Below are positions 34,039-42,494 of a DNA stretch of 52,983 bases, piece after piece; within the stretch, counting starts at the first letter, position 1, and every line of letters begins with the position of its first letter. The stretch comes from Sulfolobales archaeon (GTDB taxonomy: Archaea; Thermoproteota; Thermoprotei_A; Sulfolobales; AG1). Both the position numbers and the translations under genes were made by a program. The DNA lies in NCBI GenBank assembly GCA_038897115.1, contig JAWAXC010000005.1, positions 1 through 52,983 on the forward strand. The letters are read 5' to 3'. The notes below the pieces were generated by a model. The model saw only the letters and a program-made list of their open reading frames with translations. It did not search any database and had not been told where the DNA came from.

Positions 34039-35289
34039 TTGACAGAGCAATGCGACATTCTCATAAAGAATGCGCGTATAAGGGGCTATCCAAGTGACAA
34101 GATGTTTAACATAGCGGTTTCTGGAGACAAGATAATCTATATAGGTGAGACTATACCCTGCAGAGCATCTATCGAGATAGATGCTAGAGGAAACCTAGTT
34201 ACTGAATCTCTTGCAAATCCACATATACATCTATGCAAGGTATATACTCTTGATTTCGTAGGGGATGAGGCTCTTAAGCGTTATCAGAGCAATATGATGG
34301 AGGATTCATTGTTGGCAATCGAAATTGCTAGTCGCGTAAAAGAGAGATATAGAGAGGATTGGATCTATAGAAATGCTAGAAGAGCTATAGCTGAGATGAT
34401 CAGATATGGAGTTCTGCATGTGAGAGCCTTTGCTGATACAGATAGCAAAGCCAGGTTAGAAGCTGTAAAAGCCCTTCTAAAGCTTAGAGAGGAGTTAAGG
34501 GGTATAGTAGATCTTCAGGTAGTGGCATTTCCCCAGGAAGGCCTTGTAAGGGATGAAATGGCTTATGAATATGTAGCTAAAGCCTTAGAGATGGGGGCAG
34601 ATGTCGTAGGAGGGATCCCATGGATAGAGTTCGAGGAAGATGTGGAAGAACATATAGAGAGAGCCTTTACCCTTGCGAAGAGTTTCAATAGAGATATAGC
34701 TATGCTTACAGATGATGCGGGAGATCCGGGCCTTAGAACAACTGCTAAGCTGGCTAGAGCTACTATAAGGAATCAGTGGTTTGGAAGGGTATCAGCATAC
34801 CATGCCAGGGCTCTAGCACTGTATCCAAAGCCCTATTTACACAAGGTGATCGAGCTGTCTAAGCTTGCAGGCATCTCATATGTTATAGCCCCACATACAG
34901 GGCCCCTCTATGCCCCATACAGATCTATGTTGGCCTCAGGGATCAACGTTGCGTTAGGGCAGGACGATATTGAAGACGCATATTACCCTTATGGCAGGGG
35001 CAACATGCTCGAAATAGCATTCCTGGCTAGCCATATAACAAGGTCTATGGGGATGAGCGATATAGAAATTCTCATGGACATGATAACATGGAGGGCCAAG
35101 GCGGCAATGAATCTAGGTAGATGCGGTCTTAACGTGGGATGCGAAGCCCTAATCGTAGTCCATAGGGCTAAGAACACGCGCGAAGCCATATCAAGGCACG
35201 ATGCACCACTATACGTTATAAGAGGCAGTAAAATAGTTGCCGAAAATGAAGAGATATCTAGATTATATATAAAAGGTTGGACTTCATAG
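34039..35289 (+). CDS. Amidohydrolase, cytosine-deaminase-like, with an altered metal site
   Basis: The 416-residue TIM-barrel protein follows bacterial cytosine deaminase (CodA) throughout. The first metal pair is His62/His64 in NPHIHLCK, His255 is in SAYHARAL, and GQDDIEDAYYPYGRGNM carries the catalytic Asp. The expected H-x-x-E segment of CodA (HCDE) is replaced by LTDDAGDP (about 223-230), so one metal ligand and the proton-shuttle Glu are missing in the usual places. Related enzymes act on cyclic amides and triazines. GGGGG nine bases before the TTG at 34039 supports this start. The divergent site means deamination of cytosine should not be assumed. Confidence 0.75.
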   Translation: MTEQCDILIKNARIRGYPSDKMFNIAVSGDKIIYIGETIPCRASIEIDARGNLVTESLANPHIHLCKVYTLDFVGDEALKRYQSNMMEDSLLAIEIASRVKERYREDWIYRNARRAIAEMIRYGVLHVRAFADTDSKARLEAVKALLKLREELRGIVDLQVVAFPQEGLVRDEMAYEYVAKALEMGADVVGGIPWIEFEEDVEEHIERAFTLAKSFNRDIAMLTDDAGDPGLRTTAKLARATIRNQWFGRVSAYHARALALYPKPYLHKVIELSKLAGISYVIAPHTGPLYAPYRSMLASGINVALGQDDIEDAYYPYGRGNMLEIAFLASHITRSMGMSDIEILMDMITWRAKAAMNLGRCGLNVGCEALIVVHRAKNTREAISRHDAPLYVIRGSKIVAENEEISRLYIKGWTS

Positions 35290-35506
35290 AGGCTAATGCA
35301 TTTTGATATTAGACCTCTGCCTTTACCTCTTACAGTCCTCACCCCTTCCATCGGGATCCTTTAGCGATCTAGCAAAGACTCCGCAGGAGTATATAGAGTA
35401 CTCAGAAAGAGGCTTCTATATGGTAGATCTTGCCTCGAGAAGCCCTATGCATCAGCATGTATGATCATATGAGATAGCTGGGCATGGAATACACAGCAAG
35501 GTATCT

Positions 35507-35541
35507 GACCTCCTCCCTGCCTCGAAGGGCTGGTTTCCCTT
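35507..35541 (+). repeat. IS605-like end repeat, copy E
   Basis: GACCTCCTCCCTGCCTCGAAGGG is a diverged form of repeats C and D, followed by GCTGGTTTCCCTTGGGG. It lies downstream of the decayed tnpB gene (which reads leftward) and just beyond the decayed vapC, as the right end of that element would. From 35290 to 35506 no supported gene is seen; a 53-codon frame with a TTG start near 35301 is too short to judge. Confidence 0.5.
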
Positions 35542-35608
35542 GGGGCGGTTCACTGGTTTGTGGTTTACCGCTATCGTTCTCATTAGCTTAGCTAGATGAT
35601 ATCCTGGT

Positions 35609-35945
35609 TTAAGCTATTAGCTTGAGCTTAAAGTCATAACCTAGCTCTTTATCCATTGTGGCTAGCTCTTCTCTAAGCCTTATTGCTAAGCTGCTATGAT
35701 AAGGTCTGTTGCTTGTTGAGGTTTGCCTTTCTCTATTAGTTTTAGCTATAGCCTGCGGGCTAAAATACAGTCTTCTCCCACTGGAAACTTTATGCTACCT
35801 TTAAATTTCCTGTAATAGATTCAATAGATTATCTTCGGGTATTCGACTAGCGTTATGGCTGTTATATCTCCATCTATGGATTCCCCCTTTCTAGCTCTAT
35901 CCATTACTACATATTTATCGTATATGCTCAAGGCTTGTACGGACT
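35609..35945 (-). pseudogene. Decayed PIN-domain (VapC-type) gene
   Basis: Joining frames on the minus strand recovers a PIN-domain pattern: DRARKGESIDGDITAITLVE, YPKIIY (stop) then FKGSIKFPVGEDCILARRL (stop), GKPQQATDLIIAA (frame change), AIRLREELATMDKELGYDF and KLKLIA before a TAA at 35609-35611. The acidic residues of the active site (Glu in LVEYP, Asp in ATDLIIAA, Asp in TMDKE) are still visible. At least two stops and one frameshift break it, so no toxin can be made. The antitoxin partner is not found. It lies between repeat E and the broken tnpB. Confidence 0.7.
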
Positions 35946-35989
35946 CTTCAACCTCTCCTTTCCCTCAAGCTCCATCCAATCAATGGCTC

Positions 35990-36874
35990 TAGTCGATCCA
36001 CATGCAGAACCTTCTATAGCCTATTATGATCAGCTAGCCCTGTGATCCTTGCTAGTTATCATTCTCAGCCTATTCAGAAGCCCCCTAAGATCTTCTCTAG
36101 CTACTGCTTTCCTAGATCCAACGCTACCCTGACAATTCCCGAGGATATCTTCCTTTGGCGATCATCTAGGATGTTTCTGGCTCTCCTATGGTATGCTCTG
36201 AATCTGTTGAGTATATCCTTTCTCCTCCTCTAAGCCTGTGTCAGGCGATGAGTACTTGGCTTGCAGAGCCTCAGCCAACAGGACGTATCTATATGCTCTC
36301 TCGATCCCAGTATTCATTTCAAATGTATGTTCTCATCCCCATAAACGATTTTCCTCTCATTAAAATCCATTGCAGTGGCATCCTTGGAGATACACTCAGA
36401 TTGTTTCGGGATCCTCTTTGAGATCCAGAGGATCATCTTTCTATCTTTATAGACAAGCATTGCCTCCCCGTTCTCATACTGATCGTATCTCCTGTCCCAG
36501 CCGATGAGCTTAAGCCCCCCTACCCACGATCTCCACATAGCCATCCTCAACCCTATAGCTAGATCCCGGGCGAAGCATCATCGATAGCTCCTTAACTCTT
36601 GGTTTCTTTCCCCTCTAGGCTTCCTCTACCAAGACATGGCTATTGCCAGTGCATCCCTATAGCAGTCCAAAGCCATTTTCAATGGTAATCCGAAGACCTC
36701 CTTTGATCTCTCTGTAGAAGGCTCTGTAGACATATCCCTAAGTGTTTTTAAGTTTGAGCTCAGGATCTTATAGAGGACATACTTCAGGGCCACCCTGTAT
36801 CTCTCAAGGAGCTCCACAGTCCCCAGCTCTGGACTACCCTCACACCTATTGAAAAGGATTAGCCTCCTCAACAC
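35990..36874 (-). pseudogene. tnpB: Decayed tnpB gene of an IS200/IS605-type element
   Basis: Reading leftward from the ATG at 36874, TnpB segments appear in order but in shifting frames: YRVALKYVLYKILSSNLKTL, FGLPLKMALDCYRDALAIA, GKKPRVKELSMMLRPGSSYR, GLKLIGWDRRYDQYENGEAM, LVYKDRKMILWISKR, ATAMDFNERKIVYGDENIH (first RuvC Asp region), IERAYRYVLLAEALQ, RAYHRRARNILDD, AREDLRGLLNRL (RuvC Glu) and IGYRRFCMWIDW. Several frameshifts and stops interrupt it. The zinc ribbon and the last RuvC aspartate are gone; the gene breaks off where the vapC remnant begins. It is the probable source of the repeats A to E. Confidence 0.8.
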
Positions 36875-37555
36875 TAGAGACCATAGAGCATCTAGAAGGA
36901 AATCTTAGAAGCCTTAGAAGCATCTATCCCTGTCATAAATGTCAGGGCTTCCAGTTATAATTGAGTCGATCGAGGATAGACCCTTCGTCGAGACGCTAGA
37001 GTTTGAGTATAGGAACAAGAATAGGCTAATTGCTATTTCTTTCCAGTAATAAAATTAGCTGGTATATAGCTATGGAAGAGGTATCCATAGAATTTTCTAT
37101 AGTCTCTTAATTTCATGAAGTGATTGTGCTCATTTTCTCATTAATATCACTCCTATATGTCACTATTGCAACCTCAAACCCCATTAACCACTTTAATAAC
37201 TTCTAAGCGCAATACATAAAAATATGTAGAAAGCAGCATATAATTCTCATAATATATATTATATAATTTGTATATTATATAATTATTAATGGTCAAGGCG
37301 TTAACTATAGAATCAACTATGAAGTGATTATAAAGTACTCACCACAAGAGCCAGGTCTATTGGGGTGCCACTGTTACAGGGAACTAATATTGTGGCCAAG
37401 CAAATCTAGGTCTCATGAGTCTCGGAACTTCAGGTTCGCTACTAGCACTAGGTTTTAGATGCCCAACTATAACTAAACACAAGTTCACAGTATTAGTGTA
37501 TTGTAATTATTTAGAGTATAGGATCTTATATTAAGGCATTTTATCTAGCGTGCCT
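36875..37555. other. Intergenic DNA with an AT-rich direct repeat, no supported gene
   Basis: A 36-codon frame (36939-37049, plus strand, MSGLPVIIESIEDRPFVETL...) could be a gene fragment but has no family look. At 37255-37268 and 37271-37284 the 14-base unit TATATTATATAATT occurs twice with a two-base spacer. The rest is unremarkable AT-rich DNA downstream of the DUF1177 operon. Confidence 0.4.
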
Positions 37556-38476
37556 CTAAGATCTGACCCTTCTGCTCATTATCTCCTTAAGATCTCCGTG
37601 GTACTTCAGTAAGGTTTGATACTCGTTCTCGTAATATATCTCAATAGATCTAGATGTGTACTTCTTGGCTATCTCTAAAACAAATCTAGATGCTGGTTCT
37701 AAGGAGCTTAAATCTGTTACCCCCGTAGCAGATCCAGGTATAACGCTCTCAGAAGTTATTGCAACACCCATCACTGGTGTATCTGTATATAGCCATGGTT
37801 GTAGAATGCTGTTAATATGTTTCACAGGTGTTGAAAAGGGGACTATATCTTGCATAGTTATAGGCACAAGGATCGGGGGCCTACCAGCTATCCAGCTATA
37901 TATCTCAAGCACCTCTTCAGTAGGCCTCAAGATCCACCCCCTGACAACCACAGGTGTTATGGCGAACCCCCTTATCTTTATAACCTTATTCCCCTTGGTG
38001 GCATCGATCGAGATATGGGCGTCGACACTCTCATCGACTTCCCTCATTAACAGCTGATCTAGATCCACCGGTGAATCCATCATGGGAGCAGGCTTCTCGG
38101 GCCTTATAGGCGAGTTTGTAGATATATGAGTCGCTATAACAAATCTACCCATAAGCTCTTCTCCCCGAGAGCACATTCTCCCAAGCTTTTCTGCAACAGC
38201 GAGAGCCACTATAGCCCCATCAGCATCCGACACCATGCCTATTAAATGGGGTCTAGCACCCACACCTCCTAATCTACCTATGATACCTATTCCCCTTCCC
38301 CCGCCGAAGTCGAATACTATTTTCGTAAATAGGGTTTCTCCTTTTTCACCTTTTAATCTCTCGAAATGTATTGATGCTTCTCTGCACCCACTCACCAACT
38401 GTTCTATATCCTCTTCACCAACTCTTGGCGCGTCGAGGATATCTATTACTCTGATCACGCTCGGTGCCATAGACAT
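37556..38476 (-). CDS. DUF1177 family protein
   Basis: The 306-residue soluble protein matches DUF1177, whose function is unknown. The conserved feel is in KIVFDFGGGRGIGIIGRLGG, GMVSDADGAIVALAVAEKLG, VIATHISTNSPIRPE and VMGVAITSESVIPGSATG. The Asp/Gly-rich segments and the THIS/TPVMD-type loops suggest a hydrolase or metal-binding enzyme, but this is inference. It is the last gene of a four-gene operon, two bases after DUF917. In the families as I know them, DUF1177 genes often sit beside aroM-family genes, as they do here. Confidence 0.85.
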   Translation of the reverse strand: MSMAPSVIRVIDILDAPRVGEEDIEQLVSGCREASIHFERLKGEKGETLFTKIVFDFGGGRGIGIIGRLGGVGARPHLIGMVSDADGAIVALAVAEKLGRMCSRGEELMGRFVIATHISTNSPIRPEKPAPMMDSPVDLDQLLMREVDESVDAHISIDATKGNKVIKIRGFAITPVVVRGWILRPTEEVLEIYSWIAGRPPILVPITMQDIVPFSTPVKHINSILQPWLYTDTPVMGVAITSESVIPGSATGVTDLSSLEPASRFVLEIAKKYTSRSIEIYYENEYQTLLKYHGDLKEIMSRRVRS

Positions 38477-38478
38477 TG

Positions 38479-39579
38479 CTATCCCACCAGGAGCTCCTTC
38501 AAATAGACCCTTATATCTCTTCCAATAGCCCTTACCACCTGATCGTAGGATTCCGGATATCTCAGCCCAGAGCCTAGTCTAAGTTTCTTCCACCTTATTA
38601 CTACTATATTGAATCTAGATCCTTCTTTCAGATCTTTGCTCAATAGGGGAAGCCCAGTTGTTAGATCGATCATGGATATGAGATCAGGAAATACAGCTAT
38701 AATCCCACTAGAATCTTCTAGATATATGTTTTCATTAGCATATACTAATATATAGTCCATATTACCACATTTAATTCTCACTCTCCCATAGTCCAGGCCT
38801 TCTCTTATCTCAGAGAAACTTTCAATAACTTGACACCCCTCTATAACTGCTCCAGAGTATTTCTCAGCTATTCTATAGCTAAGCTCCAGGGGATCTGATC
38901 TATAATTAGAGATCATAGATCCTAGCTCGAAGGCTAGGGCAATAGCTCCGGGAGCACCGTTATCCTTGACATAGCTAATATATATAGGGTTTCTCGCAGT
39001 AGCCACCACACCCTTCATGGATACTATGCTTCTGAGTATATTGATGACTTCTTCCAGAGAACCCTTTAATACAGCAGATCCTCGGGATCGATCCCCAGCT
39101 ATTCCCCACCTAGCAGCGATAATCGACACATAGCCTGAGAGCCTTTGGAGCCCCATAGAACCCATTAAAACTGTTGGATGAGCTCTGCCATTACATGGTG
39201 CATCTATAACTGGGATTTCCAGTAAAATAGATGCTGGGAAAGGAGATAACGTGTTCACAGCACCTATTTCAGAGCTTATTAAACCATCAATAGGTTTTCC
39301 AATAGCTTTCTCCAAATCTCTAACCGATCCTACAAGGTTAGCTATTAAGGAGGATCTTGTCCATGTATCTATGCTCTGAGGCCCCACAATAGATGTGGTA
39401 ACTACTATCGCATCTGGCCTTACCTCATCCACAGATCTTATCTCAACATATCCTAGTCTAGCAAATATCTTGGCTAGCTCAAGCCCAAGCACTAGATCGC
39501 CCCCACCTCCACCGCCAAGAAATGCTGAGCCGAGTACAAGCTTTTCCATCTTATCCTCGCTATCTATGAGAAGAACCAT
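38479..39579 (-). CDS. DUF917 family protein
   Basis: A 366-residue protein with the DUF917 start (VLGSAFLGGGGGGDLVLG) and the conserved GLISSEIGAVNTLSPF and PVIDAPCNGRAHPTVLMGSMGL. DUF917 proteins are frequently encoded next to HyuA-type hydantoinase/oxoprolinase genes and are counted with that functional group, although their own activity is unproven. The C-terminal third (GRVRIKCGNMDYILVYANENIYLED) is beta-rich, as in the family. The gene lies one base after the M29-like gene and two bases before DUF1177. Confidence 0.85.
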   Translation of the reverse strand: MVLLIDSEDKMEKLVLGSAFLGGGGGGDLVLGLELAKIFARLGYVEIRSVDEVRPDAIVVTTSIVGPQSIDTWTRSSLIANLVGSVRDLEKAIGKPIDGLISSEIGAVNTLSPFPASILLEIPVIDAPCNGRAHPTVLMGSMGLQRLSGYVSIIAARWGIAGDRSRGSAVLKGSLEEVINILRSIVSMKGVVATARNPIYISYVKDNGAPGAIALAFELGSMISNYRSDPLELSYRIAEKYSGAVIEGCQVIESFSEIREGLDYGRVRIKCGNMDYILVYANENIYLEDSSGIIAVFPDLISMIDLTTGLPLLSKDLKEGSRFNIVVIRWKKLRLGSGLRYPESYDQVVRAIGRDIRVYLKELLVG

Positions 39580-39580
39580 T

Positions 39581-40570
39581 TTATATCCTCCATATACCTT
39601 TCTCTATTATGATTTTTCTATCAGCATATAATGTAGGTTTTAAGAGAACCATATCTATGTGGATCCCTGCTTTTACCCTACCCCCAAAGGTGCTGTTATC
39701 GCCCAAAGCTAGATGTACAGTTCCAAAAATCTTCTCATCCTCAAGAACAACACCGCTCAACCTTGCTGCGGAGTTGCATCCTATGCCAAGCTCAGCTGGA
39801 AAGTTAAAGGCGTCTTCGCTTCTCATAGATGCTAATAACTCATATAGTCTTCTAGCCTCGGAACCTCCACTGATTTCCTTGGCACGCCCACGCTCCACAA
39901 TAATTTTAACATGTTCTTTAACCACCCCTATTCCTCCTGAAATGCTTCCATCAACAACAACGACACCATTAGCTGTCCCCTCAAGAGGTGCCACATAAAC
40001 CTCACCAGCAGGTAGATTTCCCCACATGCCAGGCTTATCATATATGCCCCCGTCTAGATGGAATTCTCTACCACTAACAGAGAAGGATATATCTGTTCCC
40101 TGCTCACTCGTTATCCTTATCTCGGAGCATCCCTTCAGAGCCTCAAAAAGCTTTTCGCATAGAGGTATAACATCGGCTTTATAGTTAATCGAAAGTGTTC
40201 TAAGAAATATTTCTTCAGTTATACCTGGCATCGTAGCTCCTCTAGATCCTTTATCTGTAACCTGTCTCCTAGCTTGGGTATGTGTTAAACTATATTTAGT
40301 AGGCGCTATAAATACATCGCTTTCTAGCCACGCTGCCCTTACAGGGTCTGGAGGCTCCTCACCATTCCTGCTTCTCGGCTTCATAGTTATTAAAACGGCT
40401 TCAGCCCCTAGCTCGAGACCTGCTTGGAAGAGGGCATAGCCGATGTTAATCTTCTCTGTGTCTGTGATTACTAGAAACCTCTCTCCTGCTGATAGGCCTA
40501 GATTTATTTTAACTATATTTTTCGCTATATCTAGAAGATCCTTTCTATGAATGCTTAAAACCTGGGTCAT
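39581..40570 (-). CDS. M29 (aminopeptidase T)-like metalloprotein with the canonical metal ligands
   Basis: This 329-residue member of the aminopeptidase T family (COG2309) keeps the metal-binding motifs in order: NLPAGEVYVAP (Glu), ELGIG (Glu), IFGTVHLALG (His) and IHIDMVL (His and Asp). M29 enzymes remove N-terminal amino acids. The fold is shared by 2,5-dihydroxypyridine dioxygenase NicX. At 329 residues it is shorter than the roughly 400-residue peptidases. It is second in the operon, with a paralogue ten bases upstream and DUF917 one base downstream, which argues for a shared pathway rather than general peptide trimming. Confidence 0.8.
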   Translation of the reverse strand: MTQVLSIHRKDLLDIAKNIVKINLGLSAGERFLVITDTEKINIGYALFQAGLELGAEAVLITMKPRSRNGEEPPDPVRAAWLESDVFIAPTKYSLTHTQARRQVTDKGSRGATMPGITEEIFLRTLSINYKADVIPLCEKLFEALKGCSEIRITSEQGTDISFSVSGREFHLDGGIYDKPGMWGNLPAGEVYVAPLEGTANGVVVVDGSISGGIGVVKEHVKIIVERGRAKEISGGSEARRLYELLASMRSEDAFNFPAELGIGCNSAARLSGVVLEDEKIFGTVHLALGDNSTFGGRVKAGIHIDMVLLKPTLYADRKIIIEKGIWRI

Positions 40571-40580
40571 CGATCTTACC

Positions 40581-41606
40581 CTAATATCTTCTAAGTTTTT
40601 TATCTAACTCGACTAGATCTCTATGAACGAATCTACCGCCACTTGCTATAAGCTCATCATCGTAGTAGACGTCCGGATTATAGACGCCAAGATCTGTATG
40701 TGCCTTAGCCAGCCCTATTTTCCCTTTGAATTTAAGGCTCTGCGATCCGAAGCCAAATTCTATTCCACCATATATCCTTTCATCCTCTAGCGGGAGGCCT
40801 CTTAGCCTTGCTCTTGGATGAAAGCCCCATGAAACGTGTGCGATATAATACATTTTATCATCTTTAAAGGAGGCTAGCCATTTCTCAAATATCTTGGCTT
40901 CGATACCCCCCTCAATCTTTACAATCCTTCCTTCCTTAACAACCAACTTGACAGGGTTCTTCAGAACTCCTAGATCACTTGGAGGCCATATAAATGTATC
41001 AGCCACTATTACGCCTTCAAAACTATCCTCCTTAGGCGCCCATGATATTTGACCTCCTAGAGGCTTGTAGATCCCCTTCTCACGTAATATTCCATCGTTG
41101 TGGAATACAGGTCTCGATGGATCGTTCTCAAAAGCTATATCTGTTCCAGACACACTTTTAATTCTAATAATCTTCGCTTGCCTAGTAAGCTCTGTTAACT
41201 TATCACCTAGTTCACACATTGTGCTATAATCAACCCTCCCTATAAGTCTGATCATCATATCAGGATCCATCCCCGTGAGCTCTAATATCCTAGCCCCCGC
41301 TCTCATTGCTTCATTATATGCTTTTGTATGCAGTATATACATGAGTGGCAAGCTTATTATCACATCGCTGGATCTCATCGCCTCTGCAACATGCCTAGGA
41401 GGCTCGATATCTACTTCATCTCTCGTCTCATATATCGTGATCGATGGTTCTGCACCAAGTGTATACGATGCAGATGCTAAGGCTTTAATCATCTCCCAAT
41501 CAATAGCTGTATCTGCTAATATCAAAATGTTTTCTCCTTGCTTCACAAGAGCTAGATCCTTTACAGTTTTCATAGCCGCCTTGTAGAGCTCCATGAAGTA
41601 GCTCAT
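40581..41606 (-). CDS. M29/NicX-like protein with exchanged metal ligands
   Basis: The 341-residue paralogue of the next gene has the same overall pattern, but the ligand positions differ: GEV becomes GGQISWAP (Glu to Gln), ELGIG becomes IAHVSWGF (Glu to His) and GTVH becomes GGIEFGFG (His to Glu). AHTDLGVY keeps His-x-Asp. A His plus His-x-Asp set is reminiscent of the 2-His-1-Asp iron site of NicX-type dioxygenases; this comparison is from memory and inference. It may be a different enzyme or a non-peptidase subunit of a pair with its neighbour. It is first in the operon and divergent from aroM. Confidence 0.75.
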   Translation of the reverse strand: MSYFMELYKAAMKTVKDLALVKQGENILILADTAIDWEMIKALASASYTLGAEPSITIYETRDEVDIEPPRHVAEAMRSSDVIISLPLMYILHTKAYNEAMRAGARILELTGMDPDMMIRLIGRVDYSTMCELGDKLTELTRQAKIIRIKSVSGTDIAFENDPSRPVFHNDGILREKGIYKPLGGQISWAPKEDSFEGVIVADTFIWPPSDLGVLKNPVKLVVKEGRIVKIEGGIEAKIFEKWLASFKDDKMYYIAHVSWGFHPRARLRGLPLEDERIYGGIEFGFGSQSLKFKGKIGLAKAHTDLGVYNPDVYYDDELIASGGRFVHRDLVELDKKLRRY

Positions 41607-41767
41607 ATAGACCGCCGAGATTCAATAATAGACCAGGAATATATATTATATTGTGATTATAATTATAGCATAGTTAGTTATTCTCAGCTATTTAAGAGAA
41701 GAGGTTCCCATTATACATTGGCATATATTTATTACATCTAAGGACTATGTATTGCGTGGGGAACCAT

Positions 41768-42463
41768 ATGGTAAGAATAGGTCTTGTTACAATAGGTCAG
41801 TCACCTAGAAAAGATATAACGGATGATCTGATCAAGATCCTGCCTCCAGAAGTAGAACTAGTAGAGGCTGGAGCGCTAGATGATCTCACATTAGAAGAGA
41901 TTAAGAGGAAACTGTCTCCTGACCCTGGAGATGTTGTATATGTAACGCGGTTGAGGGATGGAACAGAGGTTAAGGTTTCAAAAGAGAAGATCTTAGATCT
42001 GATGAGAGTTAAGATAGATCTTTTAGACTCAAAGGGAGTCGATATAATAGCTATACTCTGCTCTGGTGAGTTCCCAGAATTTAAAGCAAGTGTTCCAATA
42101 CTATATCCAGATAAAATATTGAAAGGCATAGTATCAGGAGTTAAATATAGAGGCAAAACAGCGGTTCTAATACCGGCTAGAGAACAGATAAGCTATGCAA
42201 GGGATAAGTGGTCTCCATATCTAGAAAATCCAGATATAATAGCAATATCGCCATATACCTCTACACCAGAGGATTTTATTAGAATTGGAAGAACATTTAA
42301 AGAGCATATGGTTGGATTTGCCGTTATGGATTGTATGGGGTATTCACTAAATCATAAGAGGATCATAAAACAGATATCACCACTAACAAGGATTATAACC
42401 TCGAGAGGAGCCTTAGCCAGAGCTCTTTCAGAGATGGTTGATAGCCTGAATCTAAATAAGTAA
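41768..42463 (+). CDS. AroM family protein (racemase-like fold)
   Basis: The 231-residue protein begins with the AroM signature VRIGLVTIGQSPRKDITDDL. Two cysteines in matching halves, ILCSGEFPEF and VMDCMGYSLNHK, recall the paired catalytic cysteines of Asp/Glu racemase-type enzymes (inference). AroM has no proven reaction, despite its name. I choose the ATG at 41768, preceded by GGGG, rather than the ATG at 41747. It is transcribed away from the M29-DUF917-DUF1177 operon from a shared 160-base region and converges with the importer genes. Confidence 0.85.
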   Translation: MVRIGLVTIGQSPRKDITDDLIKILPPEVELVEAGALDDLTLEEIKRKLSPDPGDVVYVTRLRDGTEVKVSKEKILDLMRVKIDLLDSKGVDIIAILCSGEFPEFKASVPILYPDKILKGIVSGVKYRGKTAVLIPAREQISYARDKWSPYLENPDIIAISPYTSTPEDFIRIGRTFKEHMVGFAVMDCMGYSLNHKRIIKQISPLTRIITSRGALARALSEMVDSLNLNK

Positions 42464-42494
42464 ATAAAAACAGTTGCAATTGAAAGTTAAAAGC

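Noticed and set aside
35301-35463. TTG-started 53-codon frame after the amidohydrolase gene
   Set aside because: The second half (AKTPQEYIEYSERGFYMVDL) looks protein-like, but there is no start support and no family; probably a remnant.
36939-37049. 36-codon plus-strand frame starting MSGLPVIIESIED
   Set aside because: Peptide looks protein-like but is too short and isolated in decayed DNA; kept only as a possible fragment.
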